From NCBI GenBank assembly GCA_009760855.2, contig WPIO01000005.1, positions 2,890,001 through 2,954,000 of the forward strand: DNA of 64,000 bases, in the 5' to 3' direction. Position 1 is the first letter of the stretch, and each line of letters starts with the position of its first letter. The notes below the pieces were generated by a model. The model saw nothing but the letters and a program-made list of their open reading frames with translations, made no database searches and was not told the origin of the DNA. The position numbers were made by a program, and so were the translations under genes. This DNA comes from Cristatella mucedo (taxonomy: Eukaryota; Bryozoa; Phylactolaemata; Cristatellidae). Shown in pieces: positions 1 to 12,100 of this stretch.

Positions 1-756
1 AAGTTCATAAATCCTCACAACAAAAAAGCACATACAACAAGCAATTACCTGTCAACGAATAACAATGAAACTCAGCTGCTGTGGTTACTTTAGTAATCCA
101 CGACATCATATCCAGCAACATGCACGAGTAAGGAAAGCATATCTCAGTTGCAAAAGTTGTGTGTAGTTGTTGCAGGAAAGACCCTGCTCGGTTGCCCTTT
201 AACTTAAAAATACTGCTGCTATCAGGAACACTGGAGAGTGCTTCGTGACTGAATGATGGGTTTCAGCACTGTTTACTTTCAATTGAATTACTGCAACATG
301 CCTTTTAGGTGGGCTGCCTACAGAAATTGTTAAAACCTCAGAGAAAGCTTGCGCGAACTGGTGGCCTGCGTGCTGACAAATGCAGCTTGTTAACATCCAT
401 CAACATCGTTGCAAGTGCAACGTCACCGGCTTCCTGTCAAAAGGCAAATTGAATACATAAAACGTATTTCAATTTGTACATGTCGAAACGGTCAGGCTCG
501 GCCAAACTCGCTTGAATAATACACGATCAAGAGGTTAGGTCTCTCGAATCTTAGATTCGACAGACCATGTGTTCTTGTCAGCCCCTACTGACGACAGAGG
601 ACAGGTCTTTGTCTATCGAACTGCCAAGCTACGAGGTTCTTACAGTAGCACAAGTGGTAGGCAAACTCTTTGCAGGTCACCACGACTGGTTTAAAGACCT
701 ACCTCGTCAGGAATGTGGGTAATAGGACTGAGTAATAAATTGCATCAATTAGATAA
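1..756. other. Unassigned sequence at left edge
   Basis: No exon, repeat family or long frame recognised. Could be the intron of the possible membrane-protein gene at 864-1209 or of gene A. Confidence 0.5.
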
Positions 757-845
757 AAATAAAATATTAGCTGATTTACCAGTCTCATTTGTACAGGCGG
801 CAGAAAATCCTTAATGTCTATCACCACCGATTGCAGTTGGCCAAA
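757..845 (-). mobile_element. SINE1, decayed 3' part
   Basis: Matches the 3' half of the SINE1 copies elsewhere in the window (CTATCACCACCG..., GCAGAAAATCC, CTGATTTA...). The tRNA head is missing. It lies in the intron just past the possible exon 864-1016. Confidence 0.6.
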
Positions 846-863
846 AACATAGCAACCACTCAC

Positions 864-1016
864 CAGTCCTAGTGTGATGCTTAACGTGAAACAGACTGGG
901 AAGTTCCAATATTCAGTGTGCACAATGTTGCAAAACAGCCTGGCATATCTTAGTGTAGCTGTGTACATTGAGAACAAAAGGAGGGCAAGCATGAACATGC
1001 CAAAGAGGATGGCTGG
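864..1016 (-). CDS. Possible exon, unidentified membrane protein (b)
   Basis: 153 nt with a TCAG acceptor and a CTG/GTGAGT donor. It encodes PAILFGMFMLALLLFSMYTA, a strong membrane helix, then RYARLFCNIVHTEYW and a second hydrophobic stretch (FPVCFTLSITLGL). The borders and clean frame look like a real exon of a multipass protein. The open frame runs on past the donor into a decayed SINE1, which is intronic. Family unknown. Confidence 0.35.
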
Positions 1017-1082
1017 CTGACTGCTAACTTTTGCACGAGACAAACTGTGATCTATCTACCCAAAAGATCATAGCGAAGTTAC

Positions 1083-1209
1083 CTTATTTGCAACACAACT
1101 GATCATGAGTGCCGTGAAAAGGTCAATCTCCAAAAGATGGCTAAACAAACCAGAGGCAGCAGATGAATTAAGCTCTACGAAATCTGCACGAATATTGCCA
1201 CTGCATGCT
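1083..1209 (-). CDS. Possible exon, unidentified membrane protein (a)
   Basis: Open segment bounded by a GCAG acceptor and an AATAAG/GTAACT donor. It encodes ADFVELNSSAASGLFSHLLE, then IDLFTALMISCVANK. It reads straight into the segment at 864-1016 in phase 0. I do not recognise the family. The entry phase would also fit after gene A exon 5168-5247 (AA plus A gives Lys), but the sequence shows no similarity to the C-terminal part of gene B. Possibly a separate gene on the same strand. Confidence 0.3.
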
Positions 1210-2049
1210 CTGCATTCACACGAGGTATGAAATTAGACGGGTTAAGTACAACACCAACACTCAAAATTGTAATATTTGAATAAGCACTCAAACCAATAAA
1301 AGTAACGATGACTTCCATTTAAGAAAAAGCTTCAACACTATAATAGTAGTGAGCTATCAAAGAAGTAGATTCCTGTGGCAAGGTAAAACACAGCAAGGCA
1401 TAGAAAAACAAGGAAAGGGGGAAAGTGTGTAGTCATAACATAACATAGTGCCAAGTTTACTCGATGGGCATGCCTACAAGTAAATGGGTTGTATTTTCTA
1501 TTTTTAGTCCGGGTGATTTAATTTTTCACTGCACTTCGAAAGTCTGCCAGTGGATGTATACTCAGCTAAGAAACCTGCAGGATATGTCCCATAATATCGC
1601 ACAATTTAACTCAAAGTAATGCAAAAAAGATTGAATTGGTTAAATGAGGCCGGGATAGACGAGATGAATTGCTGTCGCGATTGTTTGAGCATGGCTTATG
1701 GAACTTGGCTCTTATTTACGTTGTGTGCTCTAATCGTCAGGGGTTGGCAACGTTCCACTTGTTGGAAAATCTCTGCTTGCTTCGAATTTTGTCTGGAAGC
1801 TTCGATTTTCAGTGCCTAGCTTTGAATTTTTTCTTTTTGGCTGACCTCAGTAACGATTCTGAAAAGCTTAATATTTTAGGTTACCGTTGACTATCATAAC
1901 CCACACTAGTTAGTAGCTTCGGTAGAAATTCAAACTGTATAGATGCTTCCTCACGTTTCAGCTCCTACACATTCTGTTGGCTGGTGAACAGAAAGTCGTG
2001 TTAACGTGCAGCGCATCCCGAGAGCACACACGTGCTCCCACACTATTGT
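1210..2049. other. Unassigned sequence
   Basis: Short overlapping plus frames at 1619-1890 show no domain. Nothing else recognised. Confidence 0.5.
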
Positions 2050-2165
2050 GAAGCTGATGTGATTCATTTAATTGCATTTCCCTTTGCAGCAAATGTAAAG
2101 CGCCTAGAAAGAGATTGAGTTCTCTGGGGGTGCTTTATCAAGTACATTATTATTATTATTATTAT
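2050..2165 (+). mobile_element. Family-1 LINE, 3' end fragment
   Basis: Only the last roughly 115 bp of an L2/CR1-like LINE: TTTGCAGCAAATGTAAAGCG, then the AAGAGATT...TCTCT stem region and an (ATT)n tail. It abuts the next LINE copy, which begins at its tail. Confidence 0.75.
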
Positions 2166-3437
2166 CCACTAGTACAGTGCAAGGTCACCTTGGGACAGCA
2201 AACCTAGATTTCGGGCAGATGCAAAAGGAGATATGTCGGCAGAGCCAATTTTGAGCTTCAAGTTTTCCAATTTATGAGTGACAGTTGGTTTGCCCTTAAC
2301 TAGTAAGTTGGTTTTGTCGTCAATTTATTTGAGCAAGTTTGCTGCCATCCATGTGCAGATATCATCAATACATGCAGCAATATAGTTAGAAGGATTCGAC
2401 TTGCAGGAGGGATGAGAAGAATCAAAGTAAAGGCACAACTGAGTGGCCCACATAGAAGTGAAAGCCTAGATTGTGCTTGGCGATCCTATCGGCAAGAGGC
2501 AGAGTATCAACTACGAAGAGAAGTGGACCGAGCCCTGATGTACCAATACTTCAGTGATTCCTCGAAAAACCCTTTCCTATTCACATCAATACTCTGGAGT
2601 CTCCCACTGAGATAGCACTTAAGCCATTGTAATACAATGCCAGTGATGCCCACGCGAGATAAGAGGCGCTCGAGAAGGACTTGGTGACCGATAATACCAA
2701 AAGCTGCAGAAATATCAAGCAAAACAAGCAGAGAGACTTCCCCTAAGTCTGCATTCCTAAGAAGATCGTTAAAAACCCTAAGCGATGCTGACACTGAGGA
2801 TTGATTAGCTCTAAAACAGACTGGAGCTGGCTTGCTAGGTTTGAAGATTCAATGCAAGAGTTCAGCTGGTCTGCCACAACTTGTTCTAGTGTCTTCAGCT
2901 ATGTAACATTGTTAAATTCGGGCTAGATGAAAAAACTGAAGCTGGGCTTGTCTGTCGTGAGCGGCAAAGTTGCCACATCGTATTACTTCTTGCAGACCTG
3001 TGCTGGCTCTCAATTAGGTAGAGCATCGACTTCAAGGTTCTATCACTCACTGTTAGGTCCCTTCATTCTCTGGCTCCCATCTACCTATCAGAACTACATC
3101 CCCACCAGGGTAGGCATCGTATCACATGTTTTCTGGAGACCGTGCCTTTAGTCCCTATGCTCCCAAAGCTTGAAACTCCCTACTGACGCACGTCACAACG
3201 TCCCTGACATGGCAAAATTTAAAAAGAAGCTTAAAATGCACCTTTCTTATTACAGCATTTGGCGGGTCTTTGTGATTCGTTCTTCGTGTGTATAAACCTG
3301 CTTACACTATGCCTGCTGCTTGTAGATGTTACCAACAATCATTTGGTAATGCTTTCTATACAGTAGCTGTAAAGTGCCTAGAAAGAGATTCAGTTCTCTG
3401 ATGGTGGTATACAAACGTATTATTATTATTATTATAT
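2166..3437. mobile_element. Family-1 LINE copy with 5' inversion
   Basis: The left part (2166 to about 2894) is minus-strand reverse-transcriptase sequence (LRVFNDLLRNADLGEVSLLV, then LLDISAAF and DKTNLLV). The right part (about 2895-3437) is plus-strand downstream sequence (LGLSVVSGK and FYHSLLGPFILWLP, frame-shifted forms of RLVCRER and LTFRSLHSLAP) ending in the (ATT)n tail. The inverted part stops in the LINE just before the direct part begins, the pattern left by twin priming. Both halves carry stops and are dead. Confidence 0.75.
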
Positions 3438-5167
3438 ACTGTTGCACAAAAAGTAAATGCATGAACACCAAAAGAGTTAAAGAAAGCTAGAAGTAGCAAA
3501 ATGACTACAAGCTGACATGGATTGGCGATGAATATTTCTTTCAAGGAGACATCTCTCTTGGGCGAGCTCCAAAATTGTATAGCTTCATTAGAAAGTACAC
3601 CAACCAGAGAGGTAGTGTGCCAGCACCCTCAAATCGACGGACTGTCCAAGTATCTATGCCAGTTGCCAGTACCTGCAGCTTTGACCGCATCAAACAGTAT
3701 GAACACTGAAAGTGAATGTTCTGATATATAATTTCGAATGAAAATACAGTCAGTTGTGGGAGAGTTTCATTGGCGATTTCAGCTGGAGTGTTAGATGGTA
3801 CTCCAAGAAGGCTGTATTTTGTAAAGTTTCTGAGATTTTAACTACACAACTGCCTTACTAGCATTGGTCATAACACTGTCAATCGGTTTGGCATTTATTG
3901 CAATCATGTGGCGTTTGTAACCGATGGAGCAAGCTATGTGGAAAAAGGCGTAAAACGATGCTTCAAAAGATTTAATACCTTGCAAGCATTTTGCTTGATA
4001 TGCTTTAGTACTGGAGATCTACCTCCCATCTATGCAGGATTTGAACCAGCTCATTTGCCTTGGGAATATATTTTAACCACACCACCACAAGCTTATGGCA
4101 ATTCTTGGACTTCCCACACCAGACCAGGATCTACCTGCCGTCCCTGTTATAACACGCTAGCTGCCTTGGTTACTGCCAGCAGAGCCAACCCCGACTCCGC
4201 CGATGCTCTTCTGATTTTATCCTGAGTTAAAAAATGCGTGTGAGGCTAAGCCGTGAAAAATTTTAAGATTGTTCTGTGAGACATGGTTTAAAGGTCAACA
4301 TGGGCCGTGCTGTTTTTATAATATAGCCATCAAATGAGTGTTGCTATGCTTTGGCTAAGAAGCGGTCGTCAGCATGCCCTCTCGTGCATCAAATTTTTAC
4401 TGAATGCACGACTTTCATATTTCTTTTTATGCATCGATCAGGAAGTACTGAGCCCAGTGCAGAATATATTAGATTATGAATAGAGCACTTATTTCCAGAT
4501 TTGTGTTTAACGTATGCACCAAGACAAAGGAAAAATTGCAACTTATCTACTTCAAGCACACTTGGCAATACCTTCTTTTAGGCCTGCATACAGTCTTGAC
4601 GAAAGGCCTTCCAAAAAAAGGGGGAGTATAAACAATATAGCCAAGATCATAGGTAGCAACAAGTGCCAAATTGTTAATCATGCATCATCAAACTGCAGCA
4701 TGTGCTACTAACTGGTATGCAAACATGCAAATGAGCTGCTATGTTAGCTCATCTACGAGAACATTGAAAATCTCACATTGGCTAGATGGCTTCTTTACTT
4801 ATGCGCCTTGATCTTACGCTGCGGATCCCAGCTATTTCTGCTGCTACATTGAGGGCATCCAGTTTCAAGTACCGGGGTTCATACATGGATCACCAAGCAG
4901 ATACCGGCTTTGCAAAACAAAAACTTGATACTATCTGGCACCAACTGAAAGCTAACTAGACAGGTTGAATGTCAGAAAGATTCCAAGCCTGCTATTCTAG
5001 TACCACTATGCAAACTTGAGCACATAAGAGAGTATATCAAGATTATGATCAGAACCAGCTCGTGGAAAAAGCACACAAGTTACAGTGATGGCAGCTACAT
5101 GCTATTACATATTGGACCAACAACTAAATGCACAAGGCATTGATGTACCATCAGGGCACCTACGTAC
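3438..5167. other. Unassigned sequence left of the last recognised gene A exon
   Basis: Apart from the weak hAT-like stretch at 3868-4225, I see no exon matching the C-terminal blocks that gene B has (YIKPW, LTYCTYLIHP, FEAP). Confidence 0.5.
3868..4225 (+). pseudogene. Possible hAT-like transposase remnant
   Basis: A short open stretch encodes VAFVTDGASYVEKGVKRCFK, then RFNTLQAFCLICFS. This resembles the VTDxAxYMxKAxK...CxAH segment of hAT/ZBED-type transposases. The following residues do not continue the match. It could be a chance similarity; no terminal repeats were found. Confidence 0.25.
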
Positions 5168-5247
5168 TTGTAAAGAAGAAATGCCAAAACAGGAGTAACC
5201 AGGAAGAATTGCATATCATTTGCCAAGTACCACGTCCAGTCCATGCA
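5168..5247 (-). CDS. Gene A exon: WTWYLANDMQF motif
   Basis: 80 nt after a TTTTTTAG acceptor. It encodes CMDWTWYLANDMQFFLVTP and a helix ending LAFLLYK. D/GWTWYLANDMQF is one of the best conserved blocks of the NRF-6 family. The exon ends AA/GTACGT in phase 2, as its gene B twin does. No partner for the next exon was recognised between here and position 1. Confidence 0.9.
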
Positions 5248-8200
5248 CTAAAAAATGATAGCAGTGTCAGTCAGGGAAGCAGTGACTGAAATGAGAGACA
5301 AACATGTGAATATTCACACAAGACAAACAGTAGGCTGTCAAATGCAAACGGCAAACTTTACGAATAATTTACGGTGCAATGCTTGCTGCCGTAAGCATTG
5401 CATCCAGCTTACGGCACTGGCTGGGGAGAATCAGCAGATCCAGATCAATGATCAGGAAGGGGAGGCATCATAATATATTGCTTAGGTTTTATGTAATGAC
5501 TTTCTAGTGTGATAATTAGTCAGTTTCCTACAAGTTTCTTGTCAGTTCTTTGTGAGCCTGGTTGCCTTCTCAAGCAGTGAAATACAGAGCCAGAAGGTAC
5601 TTGGACATACTTCGCTAAGCTATCGTCGTCATATCTGCATGTATTAGAGCTGCTTCTATAACTTGCTAGCTGCACTTCAAGACTGGTTTCACCGGCATTC
5701 ATTAGCGCAGCTATGAGGCCTAGCATAATGGTAAAGTATGCTGGGTTTTGCTTGAAAGGCTAAAGTTCAATGTCCCCTGCATAAGTTCATATTAGTAGCA
5801 CAGAGCCAGCATGCTCCAAATAAATATGCTGGAAAGACAGTGTCTGTGCAGTCATGGGTAAATGAAAAGCCCACAAAAGGAGAAAAGGTAACAGAAGCAT
5901 AGCTCAAAATTTAAGTTGAGACAAACCAATAATTGCATAACTCCCTAAACAAACAGGAAACCTTTAATGTCTTCTTTGCAAAATCATCGCCATCAAGTTA
6001 CATATTCACTGATGTGCTCACAATGATCCAAAAGAAGTCATGCTAGGTCAGCTCTGCAATTGTTGAAGTTGCTACACAACCGCTTCAGGTTTCTGATCGA
6101 GACAGCATACTTTTATGAGGGCACTTTGGTTAATTTCTATCCTAACTGGTACCTATCAATCCACATAGACCTCTTTATAAACCAAATATGACAGGGTGGA
6201 AATGATCGAAGATAACACGAGTGGCAACTTATGCCATACAATAACTGTCGAGGTCAGCATCCTCTTACGATGCAGCGAGACAATAGCAACAAGGCCACGG
6301 TCACAGAAGCAGGTAGGGCCAAATGGAATTCCCAACTGCAGAAAACCTAGGCCCTTTGTAATTTTTAGCCAGGAGTGAGGCTTCACTGCCCCAGTAGAGT
6401 ATCAAGTTTTGCTTCCATGTCCAATTCAAGTCATGGCTGAAAACGGTATAGCCTGAGTATTGTCGAATGCATGCAGGAGTGTGCTCTGAAATAAGCAGCC
6501 AATAGACGTGACCAGCTCCCGACAAACTTCAGCATGCAGGAATAGCTATGACAAGCCAGCGTTTGAGATCGACAGGGAGGGCTGCATGAGCAAAACCAAT
6601 CTAAAATATTATGAAGCTTTCAATAACCCACTCGATACGTGTGGCATGCTTGCAAACATGTTGAAGCTCACACTGGAGATCCTTCCATCCTAGTACAGCA
6701 GTACACAGTTAGCTCATCGGCCCTTGTTAAGGGCATGTTTAGCAATGCTCAATGCTCCGAAAATACCTACGAAGGCAGTTTTGCTTGGGCTCCATGAAAG
6801 GCATAACCGAAAATTATCAGACTTCACAGTCCTAACAGGCCGGCTGTCTTAGGTAAGGGCTGTATGTTGCAATTGGCAACAATGGCAACTAGAACTCCGA
6901 AATTTTTTGGGAGCGGTTGAAGCTTAGAAATAGTGAGAAAAAGTATTAATGTCTCAACCGGTCAAGCTAATAATGTATTAAATAGTAATGCATACAAAGA
7001 AGCTTTTCGGAAGTGCTTGTAAGTCCTCTGGCAACTTACTGCTAGCCTTGCAGTTTAACGTTGATGTAATATTTTATGCTGAGGCAGTAGGACACGATCA
7101 GCAAGCCCCAAGTCTGTGGCACAATCTTTCCTATTTCGACAGGGGGGCCTGCAGCGGGTTGTTTCATTACACCTACCAATAGTCCCAAGAAAGACTTGTA
7201 AGATGCCCACCCAGACGCACACCCGCCAATGTCTTCTTTTAGAGTTGCCAGCTTTTTCGACAGATGCAATTGCACTATGAAGAGTGGATAGCACAATGAT
7301 ATTCCTAAACTTATGCTGGTTAGAAGTGCCACAGGGCTATATTGTCAGCCAACTTGAGCCATGAAAATCAACTTTTGATTGATAGAAGTTGGTGAAGACC
7401 ACATGTAACCAAGGTATTGGATACCCCTGCTTATCCCTAATGCTATCAGTTTTGCACTCACCACTTAGTGCAGTGTTGGGTTGAGCGATTGCATGAAAGA
7501 TGACCTCTTGGCCCATAACAATGCATTTCCAGTGTGCACAATGTCGAAACAATTTTTACAGATATCTAAATCTTTTGAGCACAGGTGTCGCTTGAGAATT
7601 GCTTTTCTTGAGGTCCACAAAGTCTGTTTATCCCTAGCAATGTAATGTAATGTACCTCCGTCAGTAACTCCACAAAGTCATAAAGACCATGTGGGTGTTA
7701 CGCAGGAGAGTTTTGTATAGCGCACTCACAGCCTAAGCGGCTTTCGGTACGCATTCGGTAGCCAACAGACTTCGTCTCACGCAACAAAGAGAAAGTGGGA
7801 AGCATAGCAGAGTCAGGAGAGCAGTTGAAGTAGTAAGTAGCATAGAAGTAGCAGTTCAGGACCGCTGAAAAAGATGTGCCATAGTCGGCAGTTGGAGAGT
7901 AGTTGTCGTTGCGTAAGAATTGTGGAAGTGAGTTCCACAGTCTAGGACCTGCAGAGCTAAAGCTTCTGTCGCCAACTGTCTTTAAGCGGAGGAAAGGGAC
8001 AGCTAATTTATTGTCCACACAGGACCTGAGGGCGCGAACAGGCTGAAACTGATGTAGCAGAGGATAACTAAACGATATCACAATTGATATCACAGCTGAG
8101 CTCAATCTGGCACAAAAAACTATGGGCTCGTGGATACTTAATGACAGGCACAGGACATGGAAGTACCAACAACTGTATACAGGTAGATCTCACGACTCGG

Positions 8201-9127
8201 CCTGCACAAAGCACACACACCTGTCAACGTTCAGGGGTTAGAGCCGGCCAATGACGATACGACCAAAGAATATCAATAAGTTTACGGTAAAAAAAATATT
8301 GAGAAAATCGGAACATAAAGTGATGGTGCATATGCTACATAAATAAATACTAGCTGATTTAACAGCCTCTTTTTGCATAGCGACAGAAGAGCCTTTACGG
8401 CTATCATCGCTGCATGCAATAGCGGTAAAGGATCGCCCACCGCAGGATTCGTACCCACGACCTCGGGACCGAGGTCATGAAAAGCAACCGCCTTACCTAG
8501 TGAGTCATTACGGCTACATGAGAGCCTCTATAACAGTACCAAGTAAGCATAACAGCTGGCATGACAGCACGAGCATGGAAGCAGCAGCAGTGCTAGTCAC
8601 CGAGCAACCAAAAAACAATCACGAGCTGATGCAAAATATCAGTATTGTGACAAATATGAGATCAATCACTGCTGCAGCAGTGATAGCGGCAGCTGCCGAT
8701 GCCCCATACCGGAGTTGTGTCAGGTCGAACAAGATTATTCACATAAAGAAGATTAGTCCACCAGTAATTGTTACACGAGTCAGGAGACCCCTCAGTTGAC
8801 CAACCAGGCCCATCAGACAAATAGACAAAGAGACAGGTCCAGATCATGAGAATTAGGGCATAAGCCGGTGTCAGCCTACAAATGGAGACAGTAACTACAA
8901 ACCCTGCTTTGAAAACGAGTGAAAGGAGCAAAGCAAGGCACAGTTACATCCAAGGTAGGGGTGATCCATCAATGGGAACGTATTTTCAGTAATCGTCTTT
9001 GCCAGAAACCAGCAGCGAAGCAAAAAGCGAAATTGCAACAATCAAAATAGCCGGAAATAACCCGAGTGGCAACAGGCAGCTTTTAAAAAGAAAGTTAGTA
9101 GATCGGCTTTCAAACTACCTTTGAACA

Positions 9128-9164
<37 letters not shown>

Positions 9165-12100
9165 ATGCACAAACATCACACGCACGCATCCTTACGAATG
9201 CACACACACGCACGCGCACAAACGCTTATACATACCTGCATCTGCACAAACACACACAATCACATGAAAACGCACTTGCAAAATACCACTTAAACATGCA
9301 CAAGCACACACACACACTCACACAAACATTTGCTACCACAGTTGTTGCCCCTGTATTCAACTAATCAAGTTGTCTCAAGCTAAGTAAAAGAGATTTTCTA
9401 ACCCTGAATTAGCCCCCGAAGTGGCTTGTCCTGACAGGCCTGCCACCGAAAGTTAGGGGGAACTCGGAATGCAACGATCACACCCCCCTACAATGACATC
9501 GCTGCCTCCGTGCAAGTGACAATGTCCATCATGTAGGAAGCCCAGAACGCCTACCATAGCATATGACAATGTAACATGGACATTGAAATGTAGCGCCGTT
9601 GAATCCGACAAGCAAGCACAAAGAGCAGAGAGGACTGCTTTCATCAAACCGGCATGAATTATTCTTCCAAGCAGTTTTTTGCAAGCTAATTGCTCACTCT
9701 GCAATTCTGACGCTCCAAAGCCCTTCGTTATTGAATGACCAACCAACGTGGGATACAGAGGACCAGATAGATGACCAGTGAGAAGACATCTGCAGTCCGA
9801 CTTACTGATGCCGGCCCAGGCAGGAGGATCGGGTGGGGCAATAACTTGGAAGTCTGAAGTTTAGCTATGATTCGAGGTGGCCCACATGGCGTTGGTCAAC
9901 ACTAAACACTGTCACTCTTAAACAGCAAAGGTAAACTGAGGGACACACATGAAATTGACACCAGCTACTAAGGCTACACCAAGGACAAACATAATGACAC
10001 TTCCGGTACTGGTACACTGCCAATCGACTTACCTAATGTAACGATGAAAGTATATTAGTAACCAATCTTTTCCTCTCAAGACGCCATTTTTTTTCTTAAT
10101 CTCTTTTAAGAAAAGGTAAGTAGCCAAAAAACCACTAAAAAAGATTGCTTACCTTGCATTTGTCGCACCTTGTCGTGCACATAGTGCGCACAGCAGAGAA
10201 CAAACAACCGTTAGGCAAGCACCAAGAGTCCAAAGCAGCTTCAAAGCAAAATGCTGAGCAATTGAGAGAACGGGATTAGAGCAGCTAGCTAAATACTGAC
10301 ATCATGCGAGCACACTTAACAGAACCTGAGCACATTCAGACACTGCCAACACTGCTAGCAGCTGATGCTGAATCATAGCAAACATTTCCTAGATATCCAT
10401 ACCTGAGCAAGAAGAACGTGTCGACACTAACAGAAGAATTGAAAATCACCTGGAAGCTTCGAGAGAATAGGGTCTGGGTATAAAATAGTGCAGCATCCCC
10501 TAAAAAACAAGTGAGTGGTTATAGCATAAGCAAGGCAAAGGTATTATTACAAAATACATAATTCAGTCTCACTATGCAAGACTGATGCAAATACTTAATT
10601 GTGTTTAGTAGCAGAATGTTTACATGGAGCCCAACGCAAAAGCATTACATTGGAAAGCTATAAATACCTATTCACAGAGCAGAAGATGTGACATTAGTGA
10701 TTGATTGTATGTGTGTGAAAATATTATTGTGTTCATCCGAACCCCATCTACGCCAGCAGATTACTAAAGTGGCTTTTCAATTCAATCGCAATAAGTATCT
10801 GAGCTTAAACAACTACAAACATCTACGTATGCAGAGACTAAAATCCTGCCAGAACTACGGGTCCATAAGAGTTTGGGTTTCCCTGCCAGCACCAACTTGA
10901 TTGCCACAGCACTAGATATTGCACGACTACCCGATCGAGTGAAGAAATTTCGGCAATTGGCAACGGCAGAGTTGCCTTGGATTGCAGTGTATTATGAAAT
11001 TCCTGTTTCATTTTACACAACTACTTAAGGCACAAACATTCTGCTATTTAGAGGTTCTGAGCAACGCTGTAGCAAAGCAGTCGTGGGTGTTTTTCCACCT
11101 GTGTGTTGATGGTTGCATAACTCGACAGAGAGATAAGTTTTCCTATCGCTAACTGCAGCAGATGTAACGGCTGCAGCTGGGTACCCTATCGTGATAAAAA
11201 ATGTTCACACGCATTCAAACAGCACAACGTGACGGTCATTTTAAGTTCAAATTTTTGCAATTAGCCCACTGTAGAGAACTTTAGTTGTTCTGAATTTTGA
11301 TATCGCTGACTCGGCAGCCGTGCTACGTTGCATAGAAGCAGAGAAACCTCAAGACTCTTTGCATCGATGCTGTCCATACAAGAAATGTCATCTTTGCCCC
11401 TGCTGTTCAGCCCCCCTTCCGACCTATCATCATTGGTAGAATGCAACAACACAGCACTAGCTGACATGCTCGACGAGTTTGCACCTCTTACTAAGTGCAC
11501 TGTGCGGCCTCGCCCAGACGGTCTACGGTTTACCACAAACATTAAACTGGCTTGGTCTACTAAGCACAAGCTTGAAAAAGTATACAAAAGATCACGACTG
11601 TCTATCAGCAGGCCTAGGTGGACTACTGCAGATCGTACCAATCAACCCTAGCAAAGGCCAAGTCTAGCTTCAATGCAAATATCGTTGAATCGCAAATGCA
11701 TAATCCAAAAAATTCTCAAGTCCAAGATCAACCATCTCCTTAACCTCTCCCAAGTTAGCTCCTTACCTATTGATCCTTGTGGGGATCTAGCTGCTCTCTT
11801 CTTTAGCTTCTTTGTCAGCAAGATAGACAAGATCAGAGAGTGTATCCCTATACATCACCTCTGGAATCCTGTTCTTCAGTAACACCCTCCCCCCACAGGA
11901 TACCCCCTCAATTCTGCCCGCACCTGAATGTTTGTGTTAAAGGAGGCAACGAGTGACCTCATCCTGAAACTCATCTCCTAGTTAAAGAAGACTACTAGCG
12001 CTCTAGACCAAATTCACACTGGCCTACTTCTACGCTGCAGATCTGCTGATGCCATGCATGACTAATATAATAAATATGTCCTTAGCCTCAAGACTTGTGG

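Noticed and set aside
699-863. Extension of the possible membrane exon to the end of its open frame
   Set aside because: The part past the GTGAGT donor at 863 is decayed SINE1, so I ended the exon at 864.
7698-8105. 135-codon minus frame as a host gene
   Set aside because: Matches the family-2 LINE C-terminus found at 33640-34190 and 53580-53970.
9161-9364. 67-codon frame rich in His/Thr
   Set aside because: Produced by the CA-rich low-complexity tract.
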